NCBI GenBank assembly: GCA_007136375.1
Contig: SLHB01000119.1
Coordinates: 1 to 8,882 of the forward strand
DNA length: 8,882 nt
DNA from: Candidatus Hydrogenedentota bacterium
Lineage (GTDB): Bacteria > Hydrogenedentota > Hydrogenedentia > Hydrogenedentales > SLHB01
Reading direction: 5' to 3'
A program made the translations under genes and the position numbers. Shown one piece after another: positions 1-6,774 of the stretch; within the stretch, counting starts at the first letter, position 1; each line of letters opens with the position of its first letter. The notes beneath the pieces are model-generated. The model saw nothing but the letters and a program-made list of their open reading frames with translations, had not been told where the DNA came from and made no database searches.

Positions 1-769
1 CGCCGCCGCTCAGCGCCCAACGTCCGCGCACGGCCAGCAGAAGCCCGCCAATCACGAAGGGAACAATGATAAGTTCCATGTGGCCGGAGTTGTACGCCTC
101 CTTCACCAGCAAGGGATTCCACCAGTACGCAGCGGCCATCGCCTTGGGAAGACCAAGAGCGCCCAAGAGCGCGACGACAAGCGCCAGACTGACGGCGTCG
201 AAGGCCAGCCAGACCAAACGCAGGCCTTCGAACCGCCACGGCGCCGCCAAGTGCGCAATGGCGAACCCTGCCTGGGCGACGGGCGGATAGATGGTGCGCA
301 ATTCCGGATGATTCACCCGGTCGACCACAATCCCCGAGGCCGTGGCGAGCTGGGCGATCCCTTCGGGGACCTCCCCTCTCTGGGCTTCCGACGGCGTGTG
401 TGTGTACGGGTTGTGGCCATGGGCTACCAAAGCTCCGTCCCATAGATAGCGGTAGGCGTCGTCTTCCAACATGGGCGAAGACGGAAACATAAGCAGGCGC
501 ATGGTCAGGCCGACAGCCCCCATCCACACCCACCACCGCCAGTTAGGGCGCGAGGGCGGCTTCACGATAAACAAAGCGCCAAGGTAAATCAGGCCACAAA
601 CTACAAGCAGCACGACCATAAGGCCCGTGGGCCTCTCCAGGATGGGCCGGCCGTAGACGAACTCGTGCGAGATTCCCAGGAGAACGCCATGAAGCAGGAT
701 GAGGATGAGGCCTGCAAGGCCCCATCCCCACGCCTGTTTGCCTTCGACGGCGGCAACCTTACCGCCCAT
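1..769 (-). CDS. GT-C type membrane glycosyltransferase (GT87/DUF2029-like), 3' end outside window
   Basis: A partial integral membrane protein; 256 codons are visible and the frame stays open to the left edge. Proteins of this kind transfer a sugar from a polyprenyl-phosphate donor on the outer face of the membrane. Residues 17-37, 49-71 and 77-96 are hydrophobic helices. After the first helices come EDD at 102-104, followed by AYRYLWDG (105-112) and HNPY (119-122), then NHPELRTIYPP (153-163) and WNPLLVKEAYNSGHME (217-232). This order of motifs is typical of bacterial GT87/DUF2029-like glycosyltransferases, with the acidic pair as the presumed donor/metal site. The ATG at 769 follows GAGG at a suitable distance. 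The gene starts 53 bases after the repeat lipoprotein and may be the last of the same transcript. The acceptor is unknown; a link to arsenosugar glycosylation is only inference. Confidence 0.75.
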   Translation of the reverse strand, partial: MGGKVAAVEGKQAWGWGLAGLILILLHGVLLGISHEFVYGRPILERPTGLMVVLLVVCGLIYLGALFIVKPPSRPNWRWWVWMGAVGLTMRLLMFPSSPMLEDDAYRYLWDGALVAHGHNPYTHTPSEAQRGEVPEGIAQLATASGIVVDRVNHPELRTIYPPVAQAGFAIAHLAAPWRFEGLRLVWLAFDAVSLALVVALLGALGLPKAMAAAYWWNPLLVKEAYNSGHMELIIVPFVIGGLLLAVRGRWALSGG

Positions 770-822
770 TGTGAATCCTCACGCGCCTCGTTCTAGGAAG
801 TCCTTGGGCCACGGGCCGGGCC

Positions 823-1074
823 TCAGTAGGCCGCCGAGCCTTCAGACCCCGGCTCGTCCATGGGCTCGGACCCCGGCTCATCCATCGGTTCAGACCCCGG
901 CTCGTCCATGGGCTCGGAGCCCGGCTCATCCATGGGTTCGGACCCCGGATCGTCCATCGGTTGGACCGGCGCCGACGCGGGCTCGCTGTCGGGGGGCGGA
1001 CTCCCATTGGGGCAACCCGCGGCAACGAGCACGAATCCCGCGAGCACCAGCACGTGTAGTGTAAGTTTGTACAT
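823..1074 (-). CDS. Small putative lipoprotein with PMDEPGSE repeats
   Basis: A predicted 83-residue secreted lipoprotein. Residues 1-20 form a signal peptide (MYK, then a hydrophobic run ending in VAAG), with Cys21 as the likely lipidation site; the residue at -3 is Ala rather than the commoner Leu, which is tolerated. A short Pro/Ser-rich linker follows. Residues 39-78 are five consecutive copies of an acidic octapeptide PMD(E/D)PGSE, and the protein ends GSAAY. It is strongly acidic, probably unfolded, and has no enzymatic motif. The ATG at 1074 is preceded by AAGGAG at a spacing of seven bases, so it is probably translated. It lies 32 bases after the flavoprotein gene. I do not recognise a family; similar acidic repeat tails occur in many unrelated small lipoproteins. 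Its function is unknown. A membrane-anchored spacer or cation-binding tail would be guesses. Confidence 0.72.
   Translation of the reverse strand: MYKLTLHVLVLAGFVLVAAGCPNGSPPPDSEPASAPVQPMDDPGSEPMDEPGSEPMDEPGSEPMDEPGSEPMDEPGSEGSAAY
841..960. repeat. Five tandem 24-bp units (in-frame octapeptide repeat)
   Basis: Five directly abutting 24-bp units occupy exactly 120 bp: 841-864, 865-888, 889-912, 913-936 and 937-960. Units 1 and 3 are identical. The others differ at a few positions, nearly all synonymous; unit 5 alone changes Glu to Asp. The period equals eight codons, so gain or loss of a unit keeps the lipoprotein frame. The array could vary in copy number between strains. Confidence 0.95.
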
Positions 1075-1106
1075 CGTTACTCTCCTTCTTCGTTCAACGA
1101 CAACAA

Positions 1107-2672
1107 TCAGCGCCGCCATGCGAGCAGCGCCGCAAACAGCTTCTTTACGCGCGGGGTCAGACGGGTCCGGTTGTAGGCGTCGGCCGCCTTCTTGATGACC
1201 TCGGCTTGGGTGGGATAGGGATGGAGCGCTTTGGCGATGGCGCCGAGCCCCTTGCCAGCCGCCATGACGGCGCTGATTTCGGCTATCATGTCGCCGGCGT
1301 GGCCCGCCACCAAGGTGGCGCCAACGATGCGGTCCGTCCCCTTCTTCAGGTGGACCCGCAAGAAACCTTCGTCCTCGCCATCCAGCACGGCGCGGTCCAC
1401 TTCGCGCATCTCCACCGTAATCGTGTCGATGGCGATTCCCGCCGCCTTCGCTTCGGCTTCGCCCATGCCGATGCTGGCAATCTCGGGATCTGTATAGGTG
1501 CACGCTGGCACGGTAAGCGCGCTTACTTTGCCGCGTCCGAAAAACAGGGCGTTCTGCAAGACGATCCGCGCCATGGCGTCGGCGGCGTGAGTAAATTTGT
1601 GCATGGAAGCCACGTCGCCCGCCGCATAGACCCGCTTATTGCTGGTGCGAAGGCGGTCGTCAACGAATACGCCTTTCCGCGTGTCGTACTCGACGTCCGC
1701 TCCTTCCAGATTCAATCCCTCCACGTTGGGAGCGCGGCCAACGCCAATCAGGATTTCGTCCACGCGCACTTCATGGCGCTTGTTCTCACATTCGAGGCGA
1801 AGAACCTTCTCGCCTTCTTCCATCGCTGTTTCCATCGCTTTGCCGCCGCAAATCAGCGTCACTCCGTCGCGCTTTAGGGCGTCCTCCACGATGGCGGCGG
1901 CGTCCGGATCGTCCCGGGGAAGAATTCGGCTTTCTGCTTCGATAAGGGTGACCTCCGCGCCGAAACGAGCGAACGATTGGGCCATTTCACAGCCGATGGG
2001 CCCCGCGCCCACCACCGCGAAGCGACGCGGCAGTTCGGTCAACGAAAACAGCGTCTCGTTCGTGAGATAGCCCACGGCCTCCAACCCCGGGATGGGCGGC
2101 GCCGCCGCGCGCGCGCCTGTCGCGATGAGCGCGCGCGCGAATTTCAGATCCCGGCCGTCCACGGCCACGGTGTTTGGCCCGCTGAAACGGGCTTCGCCGA
2201 GGTAGACGTCCACGCCAAGATCGACAAACCGGGACGCGGCGTCATGGGCGCTGAGTTTGGCGCGCAACCGGCGCATGCGCGCCATCACCGCCGGGAAATC
2301 CACCTCAACGCCGCCATTGACACGGACACCGAAGGCGGACGCATTGCGGGCGTCCGCGGCGGCGCGGGCGCAACGGATAAGCGCCTTGCTCGGCACGCAG
2401 CCCACGTTCAGGCAATCGCCGCCCATGAGGCCTTTCTCAACGAGCGCGACCTTGCCCCCCATCCCCGCGGCCGCGGCGGCCGTCACCAGGCCCGCGGGAC
2501 CCGCGCCGATAACGACCATGTTGTAGCGGCCGGACGGCGTGGGATTCTCCCAGTCCGGGGGATGGGTATAACCACGCCATTTCTGGTTGTGTTGATCCAA
2601 GGGTTGCAGGGCGGGAATACCGCCGTCGTCTCGCGCGGATTCAGGCGCTATTGCGGTCGCCATATCGCTCAC
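1107..2672 (-). CDS. FAD/NAD(P)-dependent pyridine nucleotide-disulfide oxidoreductase (mercuric reductase-like, not MerA)
   Basis: A 521-residue flavoprotein of the dihydrolipoamide dehydrogenase/glutathione reductase superfamily, expected to pass electrons from NAD(P)H through FAD to a disulfide and then to an unknown substrate. The FAD motif GAGPAG is at 56-61, the redox-active pair Cys87/Cys92 is in GGDCLNVGCVPSK, the NAD(P) motif GAGPIG is at 222-227, and AGDV at 351-354. The C-terminal dimerisation domain carries HPYPTQAE (484-491), the His/Glu charge relay. A 50-residue N-terminal extension with PLDQHNQK and HPPDW is typical of proteins annotated as 'mercuric reductase' that neighbour TVP38 and DUF547 genes. 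It lacks both the N-terminal HMA domain and the C-terminal Cys-Cys pair of true MerA, so mercury reduction is not supported. I chose the GTG at 2672: AGGAG lies eight bases upstream, and the GTGA overlaps the previous stop. The in-frame ATG at 2663 is too far from that site. Confidence 0.9.
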   Translation of the reverse strand: MSDMATAIAPESARDDGGIPALQPLDQHNQKWRGYTHPPDWENPTPSGRYNMVVIGAGPAGLVTAAAAAGMGGKVALVEKGLMGGDCLNVGCVPSKALIRCARAAADARNASAFGVRVNGGVEVDFPAVMARMRRLRAKLSAHDAASRFVDLGVDVYLGEARFSGPNTVAVDGRDLKFARALIATGARAAAPPIPGLEAVGYLTNETLFSLTELPRRFAVVGAGPIGCEMAQSFARFGAEVTLIEAESRILPRDDPDAAAIVEDALKRDGVTLICGGKAMETAMEEGEKVLRLECENKRHEVRVDEILIGVGRAPNVEGLNLEGADVEYDTRKGVFVDDRLRTSNKRVYAAGDVASMHKFTHAADAMARIVLQNALFFGRGKVSALTVPACTYTDPEIASIGMGEAEAKAAGIAIDTITVEMREVDRAVLDGEDEGFLRVHLKKGTDRIVGATLVAGHAGDMIAEISAVMAAGKGLGAIAKALHPYPTQAEVIKKAADAYNRTRLTPRVKKLFAALLAWRR

Positions 2673-2685
2673 GGAAGGTTCTCCT
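2669..2685 (-). promoter_or_regulatory. GTGA stop/start overlap with AGGAG site
   Basis: The TGA stop of the TVP38-DUF547 gene (2671-2669) overlaps the GTG start of the flavoprotein gene (2672-2670). AGGAG at 2685-2681 sits inside the upstream coding region at ideal spacing. This arrangement indicates translational coupling and a near-fixed ratio of the two proteins. Confidence 0.8.
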
Positions 2686-4366
2686 GATCGTTCAAGGCCC
2701 AGTCGTAGTGGAGCCAATGGACGCTTGGTTCGGCCCCAGCTTCGATGGCCTCCGCGAGTTCCGGCGCGTACCGGGCCGCATACTGGGTCACACTTCCGGC
2801 CACTTGTTCGTAATCGCCGCTATACCAGTTATAGAGCTGGGTAAGTCCCAGGGTGTTCGCTTCGGGATCGTATTGGAACCAGCGCGTGCCGTTGGTGTGA
2901 ACGATGTCGGCCTGCTCGCGGAGCTGCGCTTCCACCTGTTCGCCCGTGTAGGCCTCCCGCCTCAAGGGCGGACACCCGACGGCGGCGCACACCAGCGCCC
3001 AATGGATGTCCGGCTCCACGAAGTTCGGCCGAATTTCCTCGTGTTCGATGTCGTTGAGCGTCAGCGTCATGCCCGCAACGTTCCAGCGGAGCTTGTCCCA
3101 GCTCTCGGAGCGGGGAATGTCGCGAATCCCGTCGATTCCGTCCTCGTCAAGCCATTCGATCACGAGCTGAAGGGTGAAGCTGTTGTAGGCGTTGATGAGG
3201 AGCGCCAGTCTTTCGTTGCGCCCCATCGCGTCGAAGGGGGCGTCCGCCAAGGATTCGTTGTAGGCGAGCAACGCATCTGGATTCTCCGCCAAGCCGGCAT
3301 AATCCACGCCGCCGGAATCGTTCACGTATTCTTGGAGAATGGCGTCAAAGGCGGAATGGTCGAACGCCGCCCCGTCTGGATCGCGCTCATAGGTTTCCTC
3401 CATCGCGACCGCGGGCGGCTGAAACCAGCGCATGATGAAGTCCGGCTGGATTTGCGCGCAGGCCGCGAGCGCGACCAACAGCACAGCCGTGGCCGCCGCG
3501 ACGGACGCGCCGCGCCACGGGCGGGCGGGCGCAGACGCCGAAGGCGCGAATTCGGCGGGCGTTTCCTCGACCGGCGCCAATTCGCTGTATTGTTGGATGG
3601 CGTTGCGCGCAAGCCGGGTGACGTACACCGTGACGGCCACCGTGGCCGCGAGCCCCACCGCCAGGAGAATATAGCGGCCGAGCCCGCCAGGCGCCGCTCC
3701 GCCGCCCGCGGCTGCTTCCAGGCTGGCGCGGCCCGCATAGCCGAAGTAGACGTACATGAAGGTTCCGGGCAATATGGCCCCCGCCGTCGCAAGAACGCAC
3801 GGCCAAAAGCGGATCGCCGTGAGCCCGTAGAAGTAGTTTTGAAGCGTGAAAGGAAGCGCCGGCGAAAGCCGCAGCAACGCCACAATCTTCCAGCCGCCCT
3901 CGCCCACGGCGCGGTCCACGGCGGCGAACCGGGGATAATGCCGAATCTTCCGCTCCACGTAGCCGCGGGCCAAATACCGGGTGAGCACGAACGCGCCAGC
4001 CGCGCCGGAGACGGCGCCGGCGAGGACGACCGCGGTCCCGCCGAAGAGTCCGAACAGCATGCCCGACGCCACCGACAAGGGCCATGCCGGCAACATCAAC
4101 ATGGTGGCGAGAAAATACAAACCCGCAAACGCCGCGGGGGCCAAGGGACCAAGCCCTTCAATCCAGTTAATAGCGATCCGCAACCCGTCATTGACCGGCA
4201 AGGCCTGGACAATGGTCAGAAGCGCCAGAATGCTTGCGCCGATGGCGCCGAACTTGATCCAGGAAGCCAGCTTGGCCGAGGCCGCCGCGCCTCCGTGTTC
4301 AAGGCGATTGGTCTGATGTTCGGGCGGCGAGGCGTTCGCCAGCGCCGATTCGCTCCGTGAAGTCAT
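2669..4366 (-). CDS. TVP38/TMEM64 (SNARE-associated) membrane domain fused to DUF547
   Basis: A 565-residue two-domain membrane protein. After a hydrophilic N-terminus (1-37), hydrophobic segments lie at about 38-56, 75-96, 98-130, 188-210 and 231-252. Residues 165-213 hold the TVP38/TMEM64 signature: LLRLSPALPF, NYFYGLTAIRF and ILPGTFMYVYFGYAGR. A Pro/Ala linker (264-285) leads to another hydrophobic helix (287-302) ending LAAC, resembling a lipoprotein signal but internal. Residues 335-540 match DUF547: FDHSAFDAIL, INAYNSFTLQ (391-400) and HWALVCAAVGCPPLR (455-469). TVP38-type proteins resemble DedA/VTT lipid scramblases; the biochemical role of DUF547 is unknown. The two are usually separate neighbouring genes. 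Topology suggests DUF547 faces the periplasm (inference). The ATG at 4366 follows AAAGGAG at a longish 12 bases; an out-of-frame ATG-TAG lies between. Extending the frame upstream would only overlap ArsS and has no family match. Confidence 0.88.
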   Translation of the reverse strand: MTSRSESALANASPPEHQTNRLEHGGAAASAKLASWIKFGAIGASILALLTIVQALPVNDGLRIAINWIEGLGPLAPAAFAGLYFLATMLMLPAWPLSVASGMLFGLFGGTAVVLAGAVSGAAGAFVLTRYLARGYVERKIRHYPRFAAVDRAVGEGGWKIVALLRLSPALPFTLQNYFYGLTAIRFWPCVLATAGAILPGTFMYVYFGYAGRASLEAAAGGGAAPGGLGRYILLAVGLAATVAVTVYVTRLARNAIQQYSELAPVEETPAEFAPSASAPARPWRGASVAAATAVLLVALAACAQIQPDFIMRWFQPPAVAMEETYERDPDGAAFDHSAFDAILQEYVNDSGGVDYAGLAENPDALLAYNESLADAPFDAMGRNERLALLINAYNSFTLQLVIEWLDEDGIDGIRDIPRSESWDKLRWNVAGMTLTLNDIEHEEIRPNFVEPDIHWALVCAAVGCPPLRREAYTGEQVEAQLREQADIVHTNGTRWFQYDPEANTLGLTQLYNWYSGDYEQVAGSVTQYAARYAPELAEAIEAGAEPSVHWLHYDWALNDQENLP

Positions 4367-4508
4367 GTTGCTACATCGCTCCTTTGCGTCCGCGTCTATT
4401 TGGTTGCGCGTCCCGCGCCGAACCGTTCCGCCGCCGCGCTTCTGTCTCTGAGTCGTATGAGGATTGAACTTCCTTACACGGGCCGGAGATGCGCGAAGCC
4501 GGATTTGC

Positions 4509-5498
4509 TCAGGCAATAGCCCCGCCACAGGAAGAGCCGCAACCGGCGGCGCAAGCGAAGCAGTGCTCTCCCGTGGCGATGCGCCGGCCACGAAAACGGG
4601 CCGCGTCAAAATCCGCGATGTGGGCGCCCCCGGACGCCGGCAGGCCCAACGCAAAATTGAAATCGCAATCGTATAGGGCGCCGTCCCAGCCCACGTGCAA
4701 CTGGTGGCGGCACATGAGGCCCTCGACCGTGGCGGGGTTGAAGGCGTCCCGTAGCAATTGCTGGTAGGCTTCGGCCTTGCCCGCGCGTTTTAGGTCCTGT
4801 AGGAAGCGCCCGATGGCGAGGTTCGTAATCGCGTATAGCTTATTGAACCGGATCCCGAAGTCCCTGTGAAGAACGCCCTTGTACGCGTCCTCCAGTTTCG
4901 CCTGATCCGGCGGGAGAGACGGACCGCCAGGGTTGTACACCAAATCAAGGGGCTTGTCCGGATCCACGCCGTACCCCACCGCATTAAGCTGTTGAATGAC
5001 CTGGACGCTGTCCCGGTAGACATGCCGCCCCCGTTGCTTGTCGACGTTGTTGGGCAGATAGCACGGCAACGACGCCACGAGATGGACCCCACGCTCGGCG
5101 AAAAACGGGACACACCACTCATAACCGGGCTGCAGCATGATCGTGAGGTTCGTGCGGACCATCACCTGCAACCCTTGGCCAAGGGCCGCCTCCACAAAGG
5201 CCTGGAAATGCGGATGCATCTCCGGCGCGCCGCCCGTAATGTCGAGGGCGCGCGCGCCCGCCTTTTCCGCCGCCGCGAGGACTTGCGCCATTGTTTCCCA
5301 GCTCATTTCTTCTTTGCGCTTGGGCGAGGACTCGACGTGACAGTGCCGGCAAGCAAGGTTGCACGTGAGCCCGATGTTCACCTGGACCGTCTCCAGGGAA
5401 AGCCCCATAAGCGGACCGCCCGAGGCGTCCTCCACACAATCATCAAAAGACCAAGGCCGGATTGCGGAGATCTCCGCCGGGTTGTTCACAACAGCCAT
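4509..5498 (-). CDS. arsS: ArsS, arsenosugar biosynthesis radical SAM protein
   Basis: A 329-residue radical SAM enzyme with a C-terminal Cys-rich DUF3641 region. The family joins the 5'-deoxyadenosyl group of SAM to a dimethylarsenical, producing the nucleoside precursor of oxo-arsenosugars. The SAM-cluster motif CNLACRHC gives Cys46, Cys50 and Cys53 and is followed by the GG-type motif DITGGAPEMHP (86-96). Further conserved-looking elements are PCYLPNNVDKQRG (145-157), LVYNPGGPSLPP (186-197) and the final cysteines 263, 278, 313, 316, 320 and 324 in the pattern CFACAAGCGSSC, probably auxiliary cluster ligands. The length is usual for the family. Some members of this family are selenoproteins; all these positions are Cys codons here, and the TGA at 4509 is followed by no plausible extension. 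The ATG at 5498 has AAAGGAG five bases upstream. It sits two genes downstream of arsM, the expected partner. Confidence 0.93.
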   Translation of the reverse strand: MAVVNNPAEISAIRPWSFDDCVEDASGGPLMGLSLETVQVNIGLTCNLACRHCHVESSPKRKEEMSWETMAQVLAAAEKAGARALDITGGAPEMHPHFQAFVEAALGQGLQVMVRTNLTIMLQPGYEWCVPFFAERGVHLVASLPCYLPNNVDKQRGRHVYRDSVQVIQQLNAVGYGVDPDKPLDLVYNPGGPSLPPDQAKLEDAYKGVLHRDFGIRFNKLYAITNLAIGRFLQDLKRAGKAEAYQQLLRDAFNPATVEGLMCRHQLHVGWDGALYDCDFNFALGLPASGGAHIADFDAARFRGRRIATGEHCFACAAGCGSSCGGAIA

Positions 5499-5554
5499 GG
5501 GAACTCCTTTCCATAATCTCGAAAACCGCTTTGCGTCGATTGGGTCTGTTCTAT

Positions 5555-5604
5555 GCGTCGCCTGACGCGGCGAAAACTTACGCGGGCCGGCCCGCTTCGG
5601 CGGG
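5555..5604 (-). promoter_or_regulatory. Tandem hairpins between the PiT and arsS genes
   Basis: Directly after the PiT stop codon the minus strand reads CCCGC-CGAA-GCGGG-CCGG-CCCGC (5604-5582). The middle arm can pair with either flank, giving two mutually exclusive 5-bp GC stems. A TTTT run follows six bases later, and a third stem GCGTC-AGGC-GACGC lies at 5568-5555. This could be a weak internal terminator, an attenuator or an RNA-processing site that separates arsS expression from the upstream genes. The stems are short and the T-run is poor, so a strong terminator is unlikely. Confidence 0.4.
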
Positions 5605-6744
5605 TCATCGAATCTGCGCCATGCCCCCGTACAACGCCGCGCCTAGAATCACGGCAAGGGGCAAAGTGCAAACCCACGCCAATCCAATGGAGACAACGGT
5701 TCCCCAGTGTCGTTTTCCATTGACAAGGCCAATACCAAAAATGGCGCTGCACGCCACATGGGTTGTCGAAACGGGCAGGCCGAACCGGCTGGCCCCCAGT
5801 ACAAGGCTCGCCGTGATGAGGTTCGCCGTCAGGCCCTGGCCACAATTCATCCCCGAAATCCGGTTGCTCATGGTGTCCGCCACGCGGTTTGCGTTGAACC
5901 AGCCTCCTAGGGCCACCGCGGCGGTCACCAGGAGCAGCACCGTGATGGTCCCCGCCCCCGCGCCGAACATGCCAGCGGTCAGCAGCAAGGCGGCGATCTT
6001 CGGCGTGTCGCTCACAGCGCGGGCAAAGCACACGGCGCCGCCGCTTAGATAATGCGCCCCGTCGACGGCGGACTGAGCGTTAACGCCCGCCATGCCGCCC
6101 CGGTAGCGCTCCACGCAATCCGCCGCCGTTCCCGCGCTTATCGTCATGGGTCCCGCGCCGCCGCCCTGCTTCAACATCAACCGGCCGTCGGCGAGAACAG
6201 CAACCGGCGCGGGCTGCTCGCATCCCACGCAAAGGCAGGTTTCCCGCTCAACGCCTGTTTGCCGCCGCAAGCGATGCAAACCAAGGTACGCCACGGCGGT
6301 GACCCCGGCGGCGAGAACCGGGCTTAACAGAAGGGGCTGAACGAATCCGCCGTTGAGTTCCGCCCAATTGACGCCGCCGGGATTCATGGCGAAACCCGCG
6401 CCGAGCAGTCCGCCAAGTAATGCGTGGGTCGTCGACGTCGGCATTCCCAAACGCGTGGCCAGCATCTTTGTCATCGCGGCCGCGCCCGCCACCGCGATAA
6501 GAAGCGGCGGACTCGCCGCGCTCTCGCCCAGCAGGCCCGCGCCGCTAAACCGCTCCACCAGGAGGCTGGCGAAAAGCACCGAGACCATGCTGCCCGCGAC
6601 GGTGGCCGTGGTCGCCCAGATCAAGGCCGCCCGATAGCCGCACGTCCGGCTACCGTAGAGCGTCGCGACGCCGATGAAGTTGTCGTTCGCGCCGTTGCTC
6701 CACGCGAGCCATAGGCATGCGCCGGTCAACACGATCCATTCCAT
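5605..6744 (-). CDS. PiT-family inorganic phosphate/anion transporter with Cys-rich loop
   Basis: A 379-residue inner-membrane permease of the PiT (PF01384) family, which classically moves phosphate with a cation. The first half has SNGANDN (17-22) and PTSTTHALLGGLLG (102-115). The second half has the mirrored PVSTTHVACSAIFG (324-337), but its GAND-like signature is altered to FARAVSDTPKIA (240-251). The inverted-repeat architecture of PiT is therefore intact. About nine to ten hydrophobic segments surround a hydrophilic central loop (about 158-235) that contains ETCLCVGC with Cys170, 172 and 175, plus Cys210. It lies between arsM and arsS, so transport of arsenate, phosphate or a methylated arsenical is likely, but the substrate is not shown by sequence. 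The ATG at 6744 has AGGGGG about seven bases upstream; an adjacent in-frame TTG at 6747 is a weaker choice. The start is 30 bases from the arsM stop. Confidence 0.88.
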   Translation of the reverse strand: MEWIVLTGACLWLAWSNGANDNFIGVATLYGSRTCGYRAALIWATTATVAGSMVSVLFASLLVERFSGAGLLGESAASPPLLIAVAGAAAMTKMLATRLGMPTSTTHALLGGLLGAGFAMNPGGVNWAELNGGFVQPLLLSPVLAAGVTAVAYLGLHRLRRQTGVERETCLCVGCEQPAPVAVLADGRLMLKQGGGAGPMTISAGTAADCVERYRGGMAGVNAQSAVDGAHYLSGGAVCFARAVSDTPKIAALLLTAGMFGAGAGTITVLLLVTAAVALGGWFNANRVADTMSNRISGMNCGQGLTANLITASLVLGASRFGLPVSTTHVACSAIFGIGLVNGKRHWGTVVSIGLAWVCTLPLAVILGAALYGGMAQIR

Positions 6745-6774
6745 CAAACACCCCCTGGCGTGAAGCCCTAGTGT

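Noticed and set aside
770..822. Possible terminator between the lipoprotein and the GT-C gene
   Set aside because: No convincing stem with a T-run; only a 4-bp GTGA/TCAC symmetry around the ribosome site.
841..960. CRISPR array
   Set aside because: The repeats abut without spacers and form an in-frame protein repeat.
860..1195. Plus-strand frame encoding a GSDPGSSM-type repeat
   Set aside because: It is the reverse reading of the 24-bp array. The minus-strand version has a signal peptide, a lipidation Cys and AAGGAG, whereas this frame has none.
1206..1877. A 223-codon plus-strand frame
   Set aside because: Antisense shadow of the flavoprotein, whose FAD, NAD and redox Cys motifs are clear on the minus strand.
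1107..2672. Mercuric reductase MerA
   Set aside because: No HMA domain and no C-terminal Cys-Cys pair, and no other mer genes nearby; only the general flavoprotein family is supported.
2651..4360. A 569-codon open frame on the plus strand
   Set aside because: It is antisense to the TVP38-DUF547 gene, Arg/Gly-rich with no family motif and no good ribosome site; long antisense frames are common in GC-rich genes.
4367..4654. N-terminal extension of the TVP38-DUF547 frame
   Set aside because: It would overlap the arsS 3' end, is Arg-rich without family match, and the ATG at 4366 has an upstream AAAGGAG.
4866..5516. A 216-codon plus-strand frame
   Set aside because: Antisense to ArsS; no recognisable motifs.
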